A stretch of 52,384 nucleotides of DNA, from the IMG/VR virus record IMGVR_UViG_3300027969_000136, positions 1-52,384 of that record, one strand, 5' to 3'. Position 1 is the stretch's first letter; the number at the start of each line of letters is the position of its first letter. Of the stretch, positions 41,307 through 51,254 are shown piece after piece. Source of the DNA: a virus. The notes beneath the pieces were generated by a model. It was not told where the DNA came from and did no database searches. It saw only the letters and a list, made by a program, of their open reading frames with translations. Position numbers and translations under genes: made by a program.

Positions 41307-44300
41307 ATGGCTAACTACATCAAACTGCCGGACGGCTCTTTCTTTCCCGTTGAGGAAGGTGAAAACTACACATCCGCTATGCGTGCTGCGTACGCAAAGT
41401 ACCCAGAAGCGTTTGGTGCAGAAAAACAAGAAGCCCCTAAGAAAAGCGGTATCACTGGTGCCATCGGTAAAGGGTTTGAATCCACGCTAAGTCAACTTCG
41501 TTCTGGCGTTGGCAAATACATAAACCCCGAAGAAGCTGCTGTAGCCGGGTTGCAACGTGGCGAAGAAATTTCAGGTAAATACGCCGATCAAATTGGAATT
41601 GATAAAGTCAAAGAAGCATACAACAAAGATGGTGTTCTTTCTGCGGCTAAAGAAGTTGGTCGCCAAATCCCTTTGGCTATTGCCGAACAAGCGCCTAACC
41701 TTGCGGCTTCTTTTGGTGGAGCGCGTTTAGGAGCAATGGCGGGTGCTCCGCTTGGCCCTTATGGTGCATTGGCTGGGGGCGCGTTGGGAGCTTTTCTTCC
41801 ATCTAAATTACAGAGCTTAGGCGGTGACATTGAACGTCAAGCTCAAGAACAAACTGCTCGAGGTGAGCCTGTAAAAATTGACACGGGTGCAGCAGAACTT
41901 GCTTCTACAGGGCAAGGAGCTTTAGAAGTCATCGCCACATTCGTCCCGTTTGGTAAACAGCTTGTTTCTAAATTGACGGGTATCCCCGCTAAAGCGTTGA
42001 CCATTGGTACAGGTAATGCGGCAAAACTTGCCGAAGAACGCCTTGCTACTACGCTTGCCAAAGGCACGGGGGTGGGTGTGTTGGCCGAAGTGCCAACAGA
42101 GATTACTCAACAAATGCTGGAGCGTGCACAGGCAGGGTTATCCCTAACTAGCCAAGACGCTCTGGAAGAATACGGGCGCACAGCCTATCAAGTCGGTTTG
42201 CTTGCCCCACTGGGTGCGGCAGGCCGCTTGTCCTCAAAAGCCGGTGCTAAGCAAGAAGTTGCCGCCAAAAAAGCGGAAGAGCAAAACCTTGCCGTTACAA
42301 CAGCGTTTAAAGAATCCGAAGCCAAGGCCACAGCACCCGAAGCACTGACCCAACTGGACGACCAGTATCGTGCTGCAACGCAGCACATGGCGTCTTTGCA
42401 ACAAGACTTGGTCAAGCCTGCCAAGGGTGCTACGCCAGAAGAGAAAGCCGCATACGCCCAAGCCAAGCAAGAGTTTGACACTTTCCGCAAGGAAGAGTTC
42501 ATGCCTTTGAAGCAAGAGTATGAGAAGCGCAAGCCCCTGATTGAAAAGATGCAGGACGAGCGCCAAGCCGCGCTAGAGGCGCAAACTGGTGCGGAGCAAC
42601 CCACAGCAGCCAAGTACGGGACAACCGACATCCCCGGTGCCGCGCCGTATTCACAACAACCCGTTGTGCGTTTGATGGAGCAACAAGACAACTTGCGCCA
42701 GCAGTTTGGTCAGCTAGAAGACAGGTTGACGGCAGCCACACCAGAAGAGTACGCACAGATTCACCCCGAGTACGAAGCAGTCAAAGCACGTCTGACGGAG
42801 ATGGGTAGTGCCATCGACGAGCGCGGCGGTGTGTCGGTGTCCGAAAAAGACTTTGTCAAACAGTTGGCCGCTGAGACTAAGAAGTTCCAAGACTTCCAGC
42901 AAAAGGGTGAGTTTGATAAAGCCAAGGAGCAAGCTGACAAGCTGGCCAACTTGAAGAAACGCCAAGCATTGTTTGATGAGATGCGTGCTGCCCGTGAGCA
43001 GCGTGGCCAGACGGGTGAGTTGTTTACCCAAGAGCAAGCACCTTTGGCTCCAACGGAAAAGCCTGAAGGCCCAGCGCAGCCAACCACTGTGCCCGGTATT
43101 GCAGAAACACCTGCGCAAGCCATGCAGTTTGAACCCAAGGAAGTGGTGGCTGAGACGCCCCGCCCCGAAGGTTACGGCATGAAACCCGTAAAAGAAGCGG
43201 TGACTTTGCCAAGCCAACGCGATCCAAAACAACTCGACATCTTTAGCCAAGAGAACATTACGCGCACGGGCATGACGCCTGAAGAACGCGCAGCGGCTGA
43301 TCGCCGTGTTGCGGAAGCCACAAACGTTCCTGCTGGACGGATAGCTCAATCTATCAAAGACGCTGAAAAGCAGCGCATGACTCGGGTACTAGATACACGT
43401 TTGAATCTTGCCGGAACAGAAGCCCAGCGCACTGTGACGCCAGAGCAGTACGACGCAACAATGGAGCAGATCAAAACGCTTCACAATAAAGTTGTGAAAG
43501 CACAAGGCAACGCCACCAAGTCTTATTTGCAACAGTTGTTTGATTTGGCAGACCAAGAAAAAGCTTTGGTGGATAGCATCAACACTGCGCAAACAGCAGG
43601 CAAGTCCGTTACGCGCTTGAACAAACAACTTAATGGTCTTCGCAATCGCTACGACAACATCTTCAACACGCACGTTGATCCCGCTCGTAAAAAGATTGAA
43701 ACGTTGTACCAAGGTATGTACAAGGCTAAACCTGCGGTCAAAGCCAGTGTTGTGGCGGCTGAAAAGAAAGCAGCCGGCGAAGCCCAGCTTGGCACGCTCA
43801 AAATTAAAAACGCTGAAGGCAAGACCATTGGCGCTAAAGTAAGCCGCGCTGTCAAAGAAACCAAACGGATTAGCGAAGGCAACGTTCGTAAGGAAGCCGA
43901 AGACTCTGCGCAGATGCGCAAACTGGCCGATGATTTGGGCAGACAAGAACCTGAGTTTGACAAACTGGGTAAATCCATGACGAAGCGCTTGAAGGCGCTT
44001 CAAGAGAAGTACGGCAGAAACGACCCTGCTGTGACTGCGTTCCAGCTACAGATGAACGATGCGCTAAATGCCAAAGCGCTTGAACTTGGGCGGCAAACAC
44101 CAGAGTACAAGGCTACGCTTGCGGAGCAGACAGGCATTGTTAAAGAAGCACTGGCGCAAAGCAAACAGACAACCCCATCTAAACGCACTGTTCAAGAGAC
44201 TCGTAAGGTGCGCCGTGCACCAACGGAAGAACGTACAGGCTCTGCTGAAAGCCGTGCAACTACAGAAAGAAAAGCTTTGCGTGAAGCAGGTTCACGCTTG

Positions 44301-47300
44301 ACCAAAGCGCAGGTTGAGGAGCTTGTCAAAACAGCGTATGACACCGATGGTGGCACAGCCTACCGCACCCGTGAGACAGAAGGCGAGAGCGTTGATCCTA
44401 AAGCCGCATCGGACTTCATTGAAAAAGTGCAGAGTAAACTGCCTGAGAACGTCAAGCTGGTATATGCCGCTACCCCCGGCAAGATTCCTGTTCGTCTGCT
44501 CAAGCAGATGTCCAATGAAGGCATTGACCCAACCGAAGCCATGGTGCAAGGCGCTGTATTCAGTGACGGCACGGTCTTGGTGGTGGGCGACCAGCACGTT
44601 GACTTGAAAGATTTGGAAGCCACCGTACTGCACGAGTTGGTTGGCCACTACGGTATTGACACCATCATCGGGCTAGAGCGCCTCCAAGCCTACGCCAACA
44701 AGACAGACCTTCGTGCACTGGCTGAAGAAATTGGTGGCCAAGACCTGCTCAACGAAGTGATCCGTACTGCGCAAGCTAACGAACGCATGGGTCGAAGCGT
44801 AGAAGTTCAGAAACTTCAAGCACTGCGCGAGATCATTGCGCATACTGAAGAAGCTCGCGTAAACGAAAGCTTCAAACAAAAAGCTGGCCGATGGCTCAAA
44901 GAGTTGATCGGGATGGTTCGCGCAGGCTTGCGTGACATGGGCTTTACTTCTTCCTCTCTACTATCAACATCTGACGTTTTCTATTCTTTGCGTCAGTCTC
45001 GTCAGGCGTTTGCATCCAAACGGCTTGGCCCTTACCGCGCAGCCGATGGCCAGATTGCTTTCCGTACCAAGGTTGACCCCGGAGTTAAGTCTTCGTTCAT
45101 TGCAACCAAGCCTTCGATCAAAGACCGCCTCATGGGGAACTTCCTTGGGTTGGCGGGTCGCGTGCAGTTGGTTGACCAGCATGCCGCCATCTCTGAAGCA
45201 TTCAAACGTGGCGCAGATAAGGGCATCATCTCCTCTGCCGAGGCGCTTAACGGTGAATGGTTGTTACGCTTTGGGCAGAACGTAAGCCAATACGCTCAGC
45301 AATTCATGACGCATGGCCGTGTGCAATATCAAACCGTGACACGTAATGGCGTGACGGAAAAGATTTTCATGAGCGACAAAGGCCCCAACATGTTGGATGC
45401 CGCCGAAGCGTTGTACAAGGGCAAGTTTGACAGCGACACAGAAGCCGAAGCGTTCTTGACTGCCTACGTTGCCGGGCAGCGTGCCGAAGCTGTGGGCTGG
45501 GAGAAGCTGAACTACAAAGACCCTGCCGCAGTCAAGCGCGAGTACCAAGAGCGCATGGCCGCACTCAAAGCAAACCAAACACAGTTTGATGCCGTGCAGG
45601 AAGCTGCCAAGATTTATCAAACGTACAACAACGGCTTGATTGACTTCCTTGTGCAAACGGGCGAGATGACTCCCGAGAAAGCTGCAGCGCTCAAGAAGAT
45701 TCCTTACATTCCGTACTACCGCGTGGACGGCGACTCACTCAACTTGTTTGTGGCTGGGGAAAAACCCATCCGTATTGGCAACGTCAAAGACCAACCCGAA
45801 CTCCAGCAACTGGTGGGCGGTGAAGATCAGATCATGCCAATCTTTACGAGTGCAGTGCAAAATACTTTTATCTTGACCCGGATGGGTTTGCGCAACGCCA
45901 TGATGAAAGACAACTCTTTCCTCCTGCACAAGCTTGGTATGGCCAGCAAAATTGGCCCCGGCATGGGCCCCAAAGGAGAGAACGTTGTTCGCTTCAAAGT
46001 CAAAGGCAAGGATCACTTTGCTGTCATTGACACAGACAAGTTTGACATCCCCGCTGAGTTGGTGGTCAAGGGTATGGAAGGCATCAAGACCACACTGCCA
46101 GCCGCTATCCGTCTGATGGGCTACCCCGCAGATATTCTGCGTAAGTTTGTGACTCGCAACCCTGCGTATGCTGTGCGTCAGGTTATCCGCGATCCTTTGA
46201 ACGCGTGGCTCACTACTGGTACAGACGCTACGCCTGTCTTAAGTTCCATGAAAGAGTTGGCTAAGATGGTGGCGGGGCGTAGCGAAACCGAAGAACAGCT
46301 TATGCGTACAGGCGCGATCAGTAGCAACGTCTTCTCCGGCAATGCCCGTGACATGGATATGCTTTTGCGTGACATTACCGCTGGTAAATCTGGTTGGGCT
46401 AAGTTGATGGCCAAGGCTGATGCGCTTGCTATGCAGGGCGATGCGGCTACCCGTGCTGTGATATATAAGGAATCCATTGACAAGGGAATGTCCGAACAAC
46501 AGGCGCTTCTCCGTACGCTTGAGTCCATGAACTTTGGCCGTCGTGGTTTGTCGCCTAGCATGCAGATGCTCTCGACTGTGATCCCGTTCTTTAACGCACA
46601 GATTCAAGGTCTGGACGTGCTGTACCGCGCATACAAAGGACAGATGCCGTTCAATGAACAGCTAAAGATCAAAGAGAAAATGATGCAACGCGGTATGTTC
46701 ATGGCGTTGGGAACCATCGCTTACGCCGCCGCTATGCAAGACGACGAAGCCTACAAACGTGCCAAGCCAGAGGAACGCTACGGCAACTGGTTCATCTACA
46801 TCCCCGGCTTTGACGAACCTATCAAAGCGCCTATCCCGTTTGAATTGGGTTACTTGTTTAAGGCGTTGCCCGAAGCTGTGTGGAACATGGCGGCAGGTGA
46901 CGAGAAAGCCTCCAAAGCAGTGGGCGGTTTCCTCAAACTTCTTGGCCAGTCCAATCCGTTTGGTCTGCCCCAAGCTGTCAAGCCTGTGGCTGAAGTGGTA
47001 CTCGGTAAGTCGTTCTTCAGTGGCGACATTGAATCAGCCCGTGAGAAGCAACTGCTGCCAAGCGAACGCTACCGCGACAACACAACGGAACTTGCCAAGC
47101 TCATCGGAGCAGCAACGGCAAGCAAAACCGTCAAGGACATCACGGGTAAGGAAGGCATCACGCCTATCGAGATTGACTACCTCATCCGTGGCTACACCGG
47201 CGGTCTGGGTATTGCCATTGTGCAGTTGGCCAACCCGCTGTTTAACATGGAAATGAAATCTGATGTTGCCAAGCCATCACTTAAGTTGAGCAAGACTCCG

Positions 47301-47654
47301 TTCATTGGTGGTTTGTTCCAACCCGTTGAAGGCCGTGGCACACTGGACGAAGCGTATAGCATGATGGAGCAGGTCAAGCAAACCAAGGCCACGTACAACA
47401 GCTTGGTGGAAAAAGGCGAACGTGCCGAGGCCAGAGCCTTCGCACAGGAGAACGCAGATAAGTTGGCGCTTGCTTCCACATCCGGTCAGGTATTCAAGTT
47501 CTTGGGCGAACTAGCCAAGCAAGAGCGCATAGTGAAAGCCGATCCACGCTTGACTACCGAGCAGAAAGATGAACGCTTGGCAAGACTTGACCAACAAAAG
47601 ATCAACTACGCTCGTCGCTTTATCCTCCTAGGCGATAGAACCACACGCCAGTAA
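41307..47654 (+). CDS. giant polyvalent ejection protein with HExxH metalloprotease-like site
   Basis: 2115 residues from ATG 41307, three codons inside a TTG-initiated frame. Parts, residues approximate. 1-40: MANYIKLPDGSFFPVEEGEN, an N-terminal motif of large phage polyvalent proteins. 60-330: helical, with a Gly/Ala hydrophobic stretch (FGGARLGAMAGAPLGPYGAL). 340-1000: Lys/Glu/Gln coiled coil. 1040-1180: a compact domain with ATVLHELVGHYGID (HELVGH at 1109-1114), a zinc-metalloprotease-type HExxH. 1580-2000: a helical domain with NPAYAVRQVIRDPLNAWLT, STVIPFFNAQIQGLDVLYRA and NWFIYIPGFDEPIKAPIPFE, resembling large polyvalent protein-associated domain LPD38. It is the last gene of the late unit. 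Likely ejected with DNA; the peptidase activity is unproven. Confidence 0.75.
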   Translation: MANYIKLPDGSFFPVEEGENYTSAMRAAYAKYPEAFGAEKQEAPKKSGITGAIGKGFESTLSQLRSGVGKYINPEEAAVAGLQRGEEISGKYADQIGIDKVKEAYNKDGVLSAAKEVGRQIPLAIAEQAPNLAASFGGARLGAMAGAPLGPYGALAGGALGAFLPSKLQSLGGDIERQAQEQTARGEPVKIDTGAAELASTGQGALEVIATFVPFGKQLVSKLTGIPAKALTIGTGNAAKLAEERLATTLAKGTGVGVLAEVPTEITQQMLERAQAGLSLTSQDALEEYGRTAYQVGLLAPLGAAGRLSSKAGAKQEVAAKKAEEQNLAVTTAFKESEAKATAPEALTQLDDQYRAATQHMASLQQDLVKPAKGATPEEKAAYAQAKQEFDTFRKEEFMPLKQEYEKRKPLIEKMQDERQAALEAQTGAEQPTAAKYGTTDIPGAAPYSQQPVVRLMEQQDNLRQQFGQLEDRLTAATPEEYAQIHPEYEAVKARLTEMGSAIDERGGVSVSEKDFVKQLAAETKKFQDFQQKGEFDKAKEQADKLANLKKRQALFDEMRAAREQRGQTGELFTQEQAPLAPTEKPEGPAQPTTVPGIAETPAQAMQFEPKEVVAETPRPEGYGMKPVKEAVTLPSQRDPKQLDIFSQENITRTGMTPEERAAADRRVAEATNVPAGRIAQSIKDAEKQRMTRVLDTRLNLAGTEAQRTVTPEQYDATMEQIKTLHNKVVKAQGNATKSYLQQLFDLADQEKALVDSINTAQTAGKSVTRLNKQLNGLRNRYDNIFNTHVDPARKKIETLYQGMYKAKPAVKASVVAAEKKAAGEAQLGTLKIKNAEGKTIGAKVSRAVKETKRISEGNVRKEAEDSAQMRKLADDLGRQEPEFDKLGKSMTKRLKALQEKYGRNDPAVTAFQLQMNDALNAKALELGRQTPEYKATLAEQTGIVKEALAQSKQTTPSKRTVQETRKVRRAPTEERTGSAESRATTERKALREAGSRLTKAQVEELVKTAYDTDGGTAYRTRETEGESVDPKAASDFIEKVQSKLPENVKLVYAATPGKIPVRLLKQMSNEGIDPTEAMVQGAVFSDGTVLVVGDQHVDLKDLEATVLHELVGHYGIDTIIGLERLQAYANKTDLRALAEEIGGQDLLNEVIRTAQANERMGRSVEVQKLQALREIIAHTEEARVNESFKQKAGRWLKELIGMVRAGLRDMGFTSSSLLSTSDVFYSLRQSRQAFASKRLGPYRAADGQIAFRTKVDPGVKSSFIATKPSIKDRLMGNFLGLAGRVQLVDQHAAISEAFKRGADKGIISSAEALNGEWLLRFGQNVSQYAQQFMTHGRVQYQTVTRNGVTEKIFMSDKGPNMLDAAEALYKGKFDSDTEAEAFLTAYVAGQRAEAVGWEKLNYKDPAAVKREYQERMAALKANQTQFDAVQEAAKIYQTYNNGLIDFLVQTGEMTPEKAAALKKIPYIPYYRVDGDSLNLFVAGEKPIRIGNVKDQPELQQLVGGEDQIMPIFTSAVQNTFILTRMGLRNAMMKDNSFLLHKLGMASKIGPGMGPKGENVVRFKVKGKDHFAVIDTDKFDIPAELVVKGMEGIKTTLPAAIRLMGYPADILRKFVTRNPAYAVRQVIRDPLNAWLTTGTDATPVLSSMKELAKMVAGRSETEEQLMRTGAISSNVFSGNARDMDMLLRDITAGKSGWAKLMAKADALAMQGDAATRAVIYKESIDKGMSEQQALLRTLESMNFGRRGLSPSMQMLSTVIPFFNAQIQGLDVLYRAYKGQMPFNEQLKIKEKMMQRGMFMALGTIAYAAAMQDDEAYKRAKPEERYGNWFIYIPGFDEPIKAPIPFELGYLFKALPEAVWNMAAGDEKASKAVGGFLKLLGQSNPFGLPQAVKPVAEVVLGKSFFSGDIESAREKQLLPSERYRDNTTELAKLIGAATASKTVKDITGKEGITPIEIDYLIRGYTGGLGIAIVQLANPLFNMEMKSDVAKPSLKLSKTPFIGGLFQPVEGRGTLDEAYSMMEQVKQTKATYNSLVEKGERAEARAFAQENADKLALASTSGQVFKFLGELAKQERIVKADPRLTTEQKDERLARLDQQKINYARRFILLGDRTTRQ

Positions 47655-47700
47655 AACCGTCCCTGACCCCGACCTTGGCTCGGGCGTCAAACAAACGATG

Positions 47701-47731
47701 GCCGAGGGCTTTATTTAAACCCTCGGCTTTT
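47701..47731 (+). terminator. rightward intrinsic terminator of the late operon
   Basis: GCCGAGGG (47701-47708) pairs with CCCTCGGC (47720-47727) around an 11-base AT-rich loop and is followed by TTTT. It lies about 45 bases after the giant ejection gene, in the convergent gap before the minus-strand replication gene. It lacks a T-run on the minus strand, so it acts in the rightward direction only. Confidence 0.85.
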
Positions 47732-47776
47732 ATCTCAGCCGTGTCGATGCAAGGGACAAAGAACCCCTGCCCCCTC

Positions 47777-50740
47777 TCAAGCCGCTGCCATGGATACTGG
47801 ATTGATAATTTCTTCATCCAAGGTCGAGTTCTCTCTGGAGATTTTCATTGTTGAAACCCGCATCGGGGGGCCGCTGGTTCTAGCCATCATGTCTTTCTTG
47901 GGCATGTAGGACACCACAAATTGCTTCTCAAGCTGACGCTTGAAGTCAGCGTAACCAAAGCTCATGTTGGAGCAGAAGGTTTTAAGCAAGCGCTCCTCAA
48001 TGTAGAAGTCTGTGTGGTTGGCTGTTACGCCATGCTCCACCCGCCCCATAACTACCGAGCGAGTTGTCGATGCGTCAATCTCAGCAGTACCGCCAAGGAG
48101 TGCCACAGCGCCAGACTTGGAGTTAAAGCGCACCACCACGAACTTGCCGTAATACTCTTGGATGAAGCCGTTGAGCACATCCTCTGCACTGCGCTTGTTG
48201 GTCTTGATGTTGCCCCGAGCCGTGTTGACACGCAGGATCAGAAAGTCTTTCATCTCGCTCAACGGGAAGTCAATAATGCCAAGGTGCTTACTGCCCAGAG
48301 ACAGGCCAGCGGCCATCATTGCACCGATGCCGGCCATCCAGAAACGCTCGTCATTGGTAGCGTTGAAATCCTTGTAGCAGTTACGCACGATCTCAGGCAC
48401 AAGGGTCTTGAGCATGGGCACATTCTTGGCCAAGAAGTTAGCCAACTCGTATCCTACCAAGGCGTAGTTCTTATGCAAGGACTTGATGACCTCGATCTCA
48501 TGGGGCTCCCACGACAACTCTTCGTCCATGATGAATTCAAGAACGCGGCGCAGTTCACCCTCAGACGAGTGCTTGCGTGATCCGGTTAGGTAGTCCACAA
48601 CGTGGGTATTGGAGGACATGATGGCCACTGTCTGCCAAGTCGAGAGGTTGATACGCTCCTTGTTAGCGCCTGACTCCATACGCTCCTTGCCGCGACCCTC
48701 GGTCATGTCCAGTAGGAACTCGGGAAACCACTCAGCATCCTTGCGGTTCTTGGCGGTGATCTCATCCGTTACTAGCGGCATGCTGCCAAGCAGTCCAAGG
48801 CGTTGTTGCATGGCGACAGGCGATGTGCCCTTACCAGTGCGGTAGTGAACGGGGTGACCCCAGACTGAAGCCGCACCTTCCAGCGCCAGTGACTTACCCG
48901 TACCCGACTCGGTTGAACCGCAGTGATAAGTCATCCCATAAATGCCCGTAAACCGCATAAAAGGGGCGCTGGCGCCTGCCAAAACGATGGACAGATGTCC
49001 ATATAGCCTCTTGGCAATTAAAAGCTTTATGAAGGCTACCCAAGTTTCCATTGAACCAGTAGGTCTGGTGTTGGCCACGATGTTCTCAAGACCGGGCATC
49101 GGCACTTCGACAGGGGCTCCAGTGGCGCTGAAGATTTTGCCTGCGAAAACAAAAGTATCATTATCTTGCCAGCCGTAGTTGGCTGGTACTTTGACGGGTG
49201 ATTTATCGTTGCTCATTTTCTCCACGCTCGCACGTACGTAATCAAATAAATTCTTATCGTTGCCTCGACCAAACGATGCCACGATATTCTGGTTGGCCAG
49301 TGCCTTGACTGTTTCATCTTGACTCACGACAGCCTTCTGCGCCATCGTAATGTTCTGTACGCCCTCACGCCTGATGGCCATGAAGTGCACTGTGTGTTCT
49401 CCGTTGTGGCTCAAGATGTCCACAGGGAAAAGATCGTAGGGAATAATCAAAACGCTACGCATGACCTTGTTGCCCTGCGCGTCTTCGTCTTCCTTCTGAA
49501 TGAAAATGCCACCGCGCTCACCATAAGCGTAGCCACGGGGTGCTTCAGGGCGAAGCACCTTCTTGACTTCCTCGTCCATTGAAACGCGGGGTAGCTCCAC
49601 CACACTCTCAACTGTGGTCACCGCCATGTCGCGGCCAAAGATCAGCGGGTTTGTAATCTTGCCCCAGTGTGGGCAACTTGGGCAGACTCCGGGGTTCTCC
49701 GAATCCATCTTCGTGCAGGGGTAGGGGCCTTTGATTTCAGCCAACTTGGTGCGCATGCGGTCTTCGCTGTACGGGTGCATGTCGCTGATCCACTTCGATG
49801 CACCTTCGCCATCCACACAGACCTTCGTCCAAGACAGGATACCGCGCCACAAAGGTTCCATGCCGTCCTGTTCAGCGTGCTCTACGTAGTGTGAGATTTG
49901 GCCACAGCCTGTACCAGCACGGGTCTTGACCACGATGTTCTTGAAGCGGGTGACGCTGTTCTCAAACAACTTGACCTGACTTGCGCTTGGTGTGGATGGT
50001 CTAGTACCGGGAAGCTCAACCACGTTGTCAGGCTGTTTGGCCATACTTACTTCGTACTGCGTGCCGATCAGGTTCTTCTCCACCACTGCGCGGATGTCTG
50101 CCAACTCGAACACAGCGCCTTCGCTCATGAAGCGCACGTTGGTTTGAGCGCGCACCTTCTTGCGATTCTTGATGCCGGTATTGATCGTGGCAGGGATGCG
50201 CAGGACGCGGGATGCGTCTGACGTTACTGTGGGGTCAATGTCCAGTTTGTTCTGGTAGCACATGCGCTTGAACGCCTCGGCCACCGGCTTCCACTCGTTG
50301 ACATCCACAGCTTCGGAGAGTGGCCAGTATGCGTGCACACCACCGCCAGACGCCACCATCCACGGGTCGCCCAATGCAGACAACCCAGTAGTCTCGGTGA
50401 ACTCCATGATGGCTTGAGCCGCCAGCTTTGCACTAGCGTACGCCTTGGGCTTGATGTTGCCTTCCGCATCAGGCAGGTCTTTGGGATGGTTGCAGTCCAC
50501 GTCGATGGCAAAGGTCTTGACCATGTGCACGTTATCCGCAGTCCTGTTGTTGTCGTCCCCAAACGTACCTAACGCAAAGTAAATATCTTCACCCGCCTTC
50601 TTCCATCTGTCGATGAAAGGTTGTGCTTCCTCCAGTGTGTGAACATAGGCATGTTCTTTTCTTTTTGAAAGTTCCACCACGCAATAGCGCCCATTTCCGG
50701 GCGGTGGCAAAACCGCCGCTACAAACTCAAGCGGTTCCAT
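47777..50740 (-). CDS. primase-polymerase fused to a DUF927-type helicase/ATPase
   Basis: 987 residues. Residues 70-190 carry an archaeo-eukaryotic primase site: TFAIDVDC (D80, D82), SGGGVHAYWP (H136) and TSDASRVLRIPATINTG (D175). Residues 340-360 hold a Cys cluster (C342, C353, C356, in GVCPSCPHWG), a likely zinc element. Residues 395-850 form an ATPase with Walker A GSTESGTGKS (608-617). ALEGAASVWGHP follows, and VTDEITAKN is a possible Walker B-like region; this is the DUF927 pattern. The C-terminal about 130 residues are basic. It would prime and unwind at the phage origin. AAGG lies eight bases before the ATG, just past the preceding stop. Confidence 0.8.
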   Translation of the reverse strand: MEPLEFVAAVLPPPGNGRYCVVELSKRKEHAYVHTLEEAQPFIDRWKKAGEDIYFALGTFGDDNNRTADNVHMVKTFAIDVDCNHPKDLPDAEGNIKPKAYASAKLAAQAIMEFTETTGLSALGDPWMVASGGGVHAYWPLSEAVDVNEWKPVAEAFKRMCYQNKLDIDPTVTSDASRVLRIPATINTGIKNRKKVRAQTNVRFMSEGAVFELADIRAVVEKNLIGTQYEVSMAKQPDNVVELPGTRPSTPSASQVKLFENSVTRFKNIVVKTRAGTGCGQISHYVEHAEQDGMEPLWRGILSWTKVCVDGEGASKWISDMHPYSEDRMRTKLAEIKGPYPCTKMDSENPGVCPSCPHWGKITNPLIFGRDMAVTTVESVVELPRVSMDEEVKKVLRPEAPRGYAYGERGGIFIQKEDEDAQGNKVMRSVLIIPYDLFPVDILSHNGEHTVHFMAIRREGVQNITMAQKAVVSQDETVKALANQNIVASFGRGNDKNLFDYVRASVEKMSNDKSPVKVPANYGWQDNDTFVFAGKIFSATGAPVEVPMPGLENIVANTRPTGSMETWVAFIKLLIAKRLYGHLSIVLAGASAPFMRFTGIYGMTYHCGSTESGTGKSLALEGAASVWGHPVHYRTGKGTSPVAMQQRLGLLGSMPLVTDEITAKNRKDAEWFPEFLLDMTEGRGKERMESGANKERINLSTWQTVAIMSSNTHVVDYLTGSRKHSSEGELRRVLEFIMDEELSWEPHEIEVIKSLHKNYALVGYELANFLAKNVPMLKTLVPEIVRNCYKDFNATNDERFWMAGIGAMMAAGLSLGSKHLGIIDFPLSEMKDFLILRVNTARGNIKTNKRSAEDVLNGFIQEYYGKFVVVRFNSKSGAVALLGGTAEIDASTTRSVVMGRVEHGVTANHTDFYIEERLLKTFCSNMSFGYADFKRQLEKQFVVSYMPKKDMMARTSGPPMRVSTMKISRENSTLDEEIINPVSMAAA

Positions 50741-50753
50741 ATTGTTTGCCTTG

Positions 50754-50936
50754 TCAGAAAAGGTTTTGTTGTTGGGGGTCTATGAACGGATGTTCGTCAG
50801 TTGGGGAAAGCGCCACGAATCGGCGCAGTAATTCCTTCTGCCATTCCTTTGGCATACCGAAAGGATCGTCTACCGCATCAGCGCAGTAGTTGATGAGTTC
50901 CCTGTTAGTCAGGGTTCTAGGTTGTATTCCTTGCAT
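50754..50936 (-). CDS. 60-residue hypothetical protein
   Basis: The start MQGIQPRTLTNREL is favoured over one four codons upstream because GGAG stands six bases before it. The reading is soluble: LINYCADAVDDPFGMPKEWQ, then LLRRFVALSPTDEHPFIDP. The start lies inside the end of the helix-turn-helix gene (28-base overlap), so translation is probably coupled. Function unknown. Confidence 0.55.
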   Translation of the reverse strand: MQGIQPRTLTNRELINYCADAVDDPFGMPKEWQKELLRRFVALSPTDEHPFIDPQQQNLF

Positions 50937-51187
50937 ATTTTTCTCCATGCTTGTTCTGCGTCCTTTGAGGACTTCATTATTTCTAAAAGGAGTTCGACGC
51001 GGTTTTGATACGCGACAAAAACATCCTTACCTTCGAACCAGTTGTACACAGTTTGGCGGGTGACTCCGAGCGCGTAAGCAATCTTCGTCACAGGGAAATC
51101 TAAATAGATCGCCCAACGCCCAAGCTGATTGCCGGGCGTTTTCTTGGCAGCCATGACTGCGTCAATTACTCTTTGTGAATAGGCCAT
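50909..51187 (-). CDS. small helix-turn-helix DNA-binding protein
   Basis: 92 residues with a clear helix-turn-helix at about residues 31-52 (FPVTKIAYALGVTRQTVYNW), followed by FEGKDV and a helix with RVELLLEIM. The size and layout fit a small phage regulator or replication-initiation cofactor. It lies between the ssDNA-binding candidate and the primase-helicase, and it could be the protein that binds repeats such as the five palindromes; that link is conjecture. No strong ribosome-binding site is seen before its ATG. Confidence 0.7.
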   Translation of the reverse strand: MAYSQRVIDAVMAAKKTPGNQLGRWAIYLDFPVTKIAYALGVTRQTVYNWFEGKDVFVAYQNRVELLLEIMKSSKDAEQAWRKICKEYNLEP

Positions 51188-51254
51188 AGTGTTTTAGGTG
51201 GGGGTACTAACTGCTCGTCCGCAAGCATGTTGCACAGCTTTCCCCCCGATTCAA

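Noticed and set aside
47620-47817. Minus-strand frame of 65 codons across the convergent gap
   Set aside because: Spans the terminator and the end of the giant gene, with no ribosome-binding site; composition is not protein-like.
47921-48580. Plus-strand frame of 219 codons opposite the primase-helicase
   Set aside because: Antisense to a conserved domain, with no start signal and no domain-like features.
48851-48861. GGGGTGACCCC as a sixth copy of the operon palindrome
   Set aside because: Arms are shorter and different in the centre, and it lies inside the primase-helicase coding sequence.
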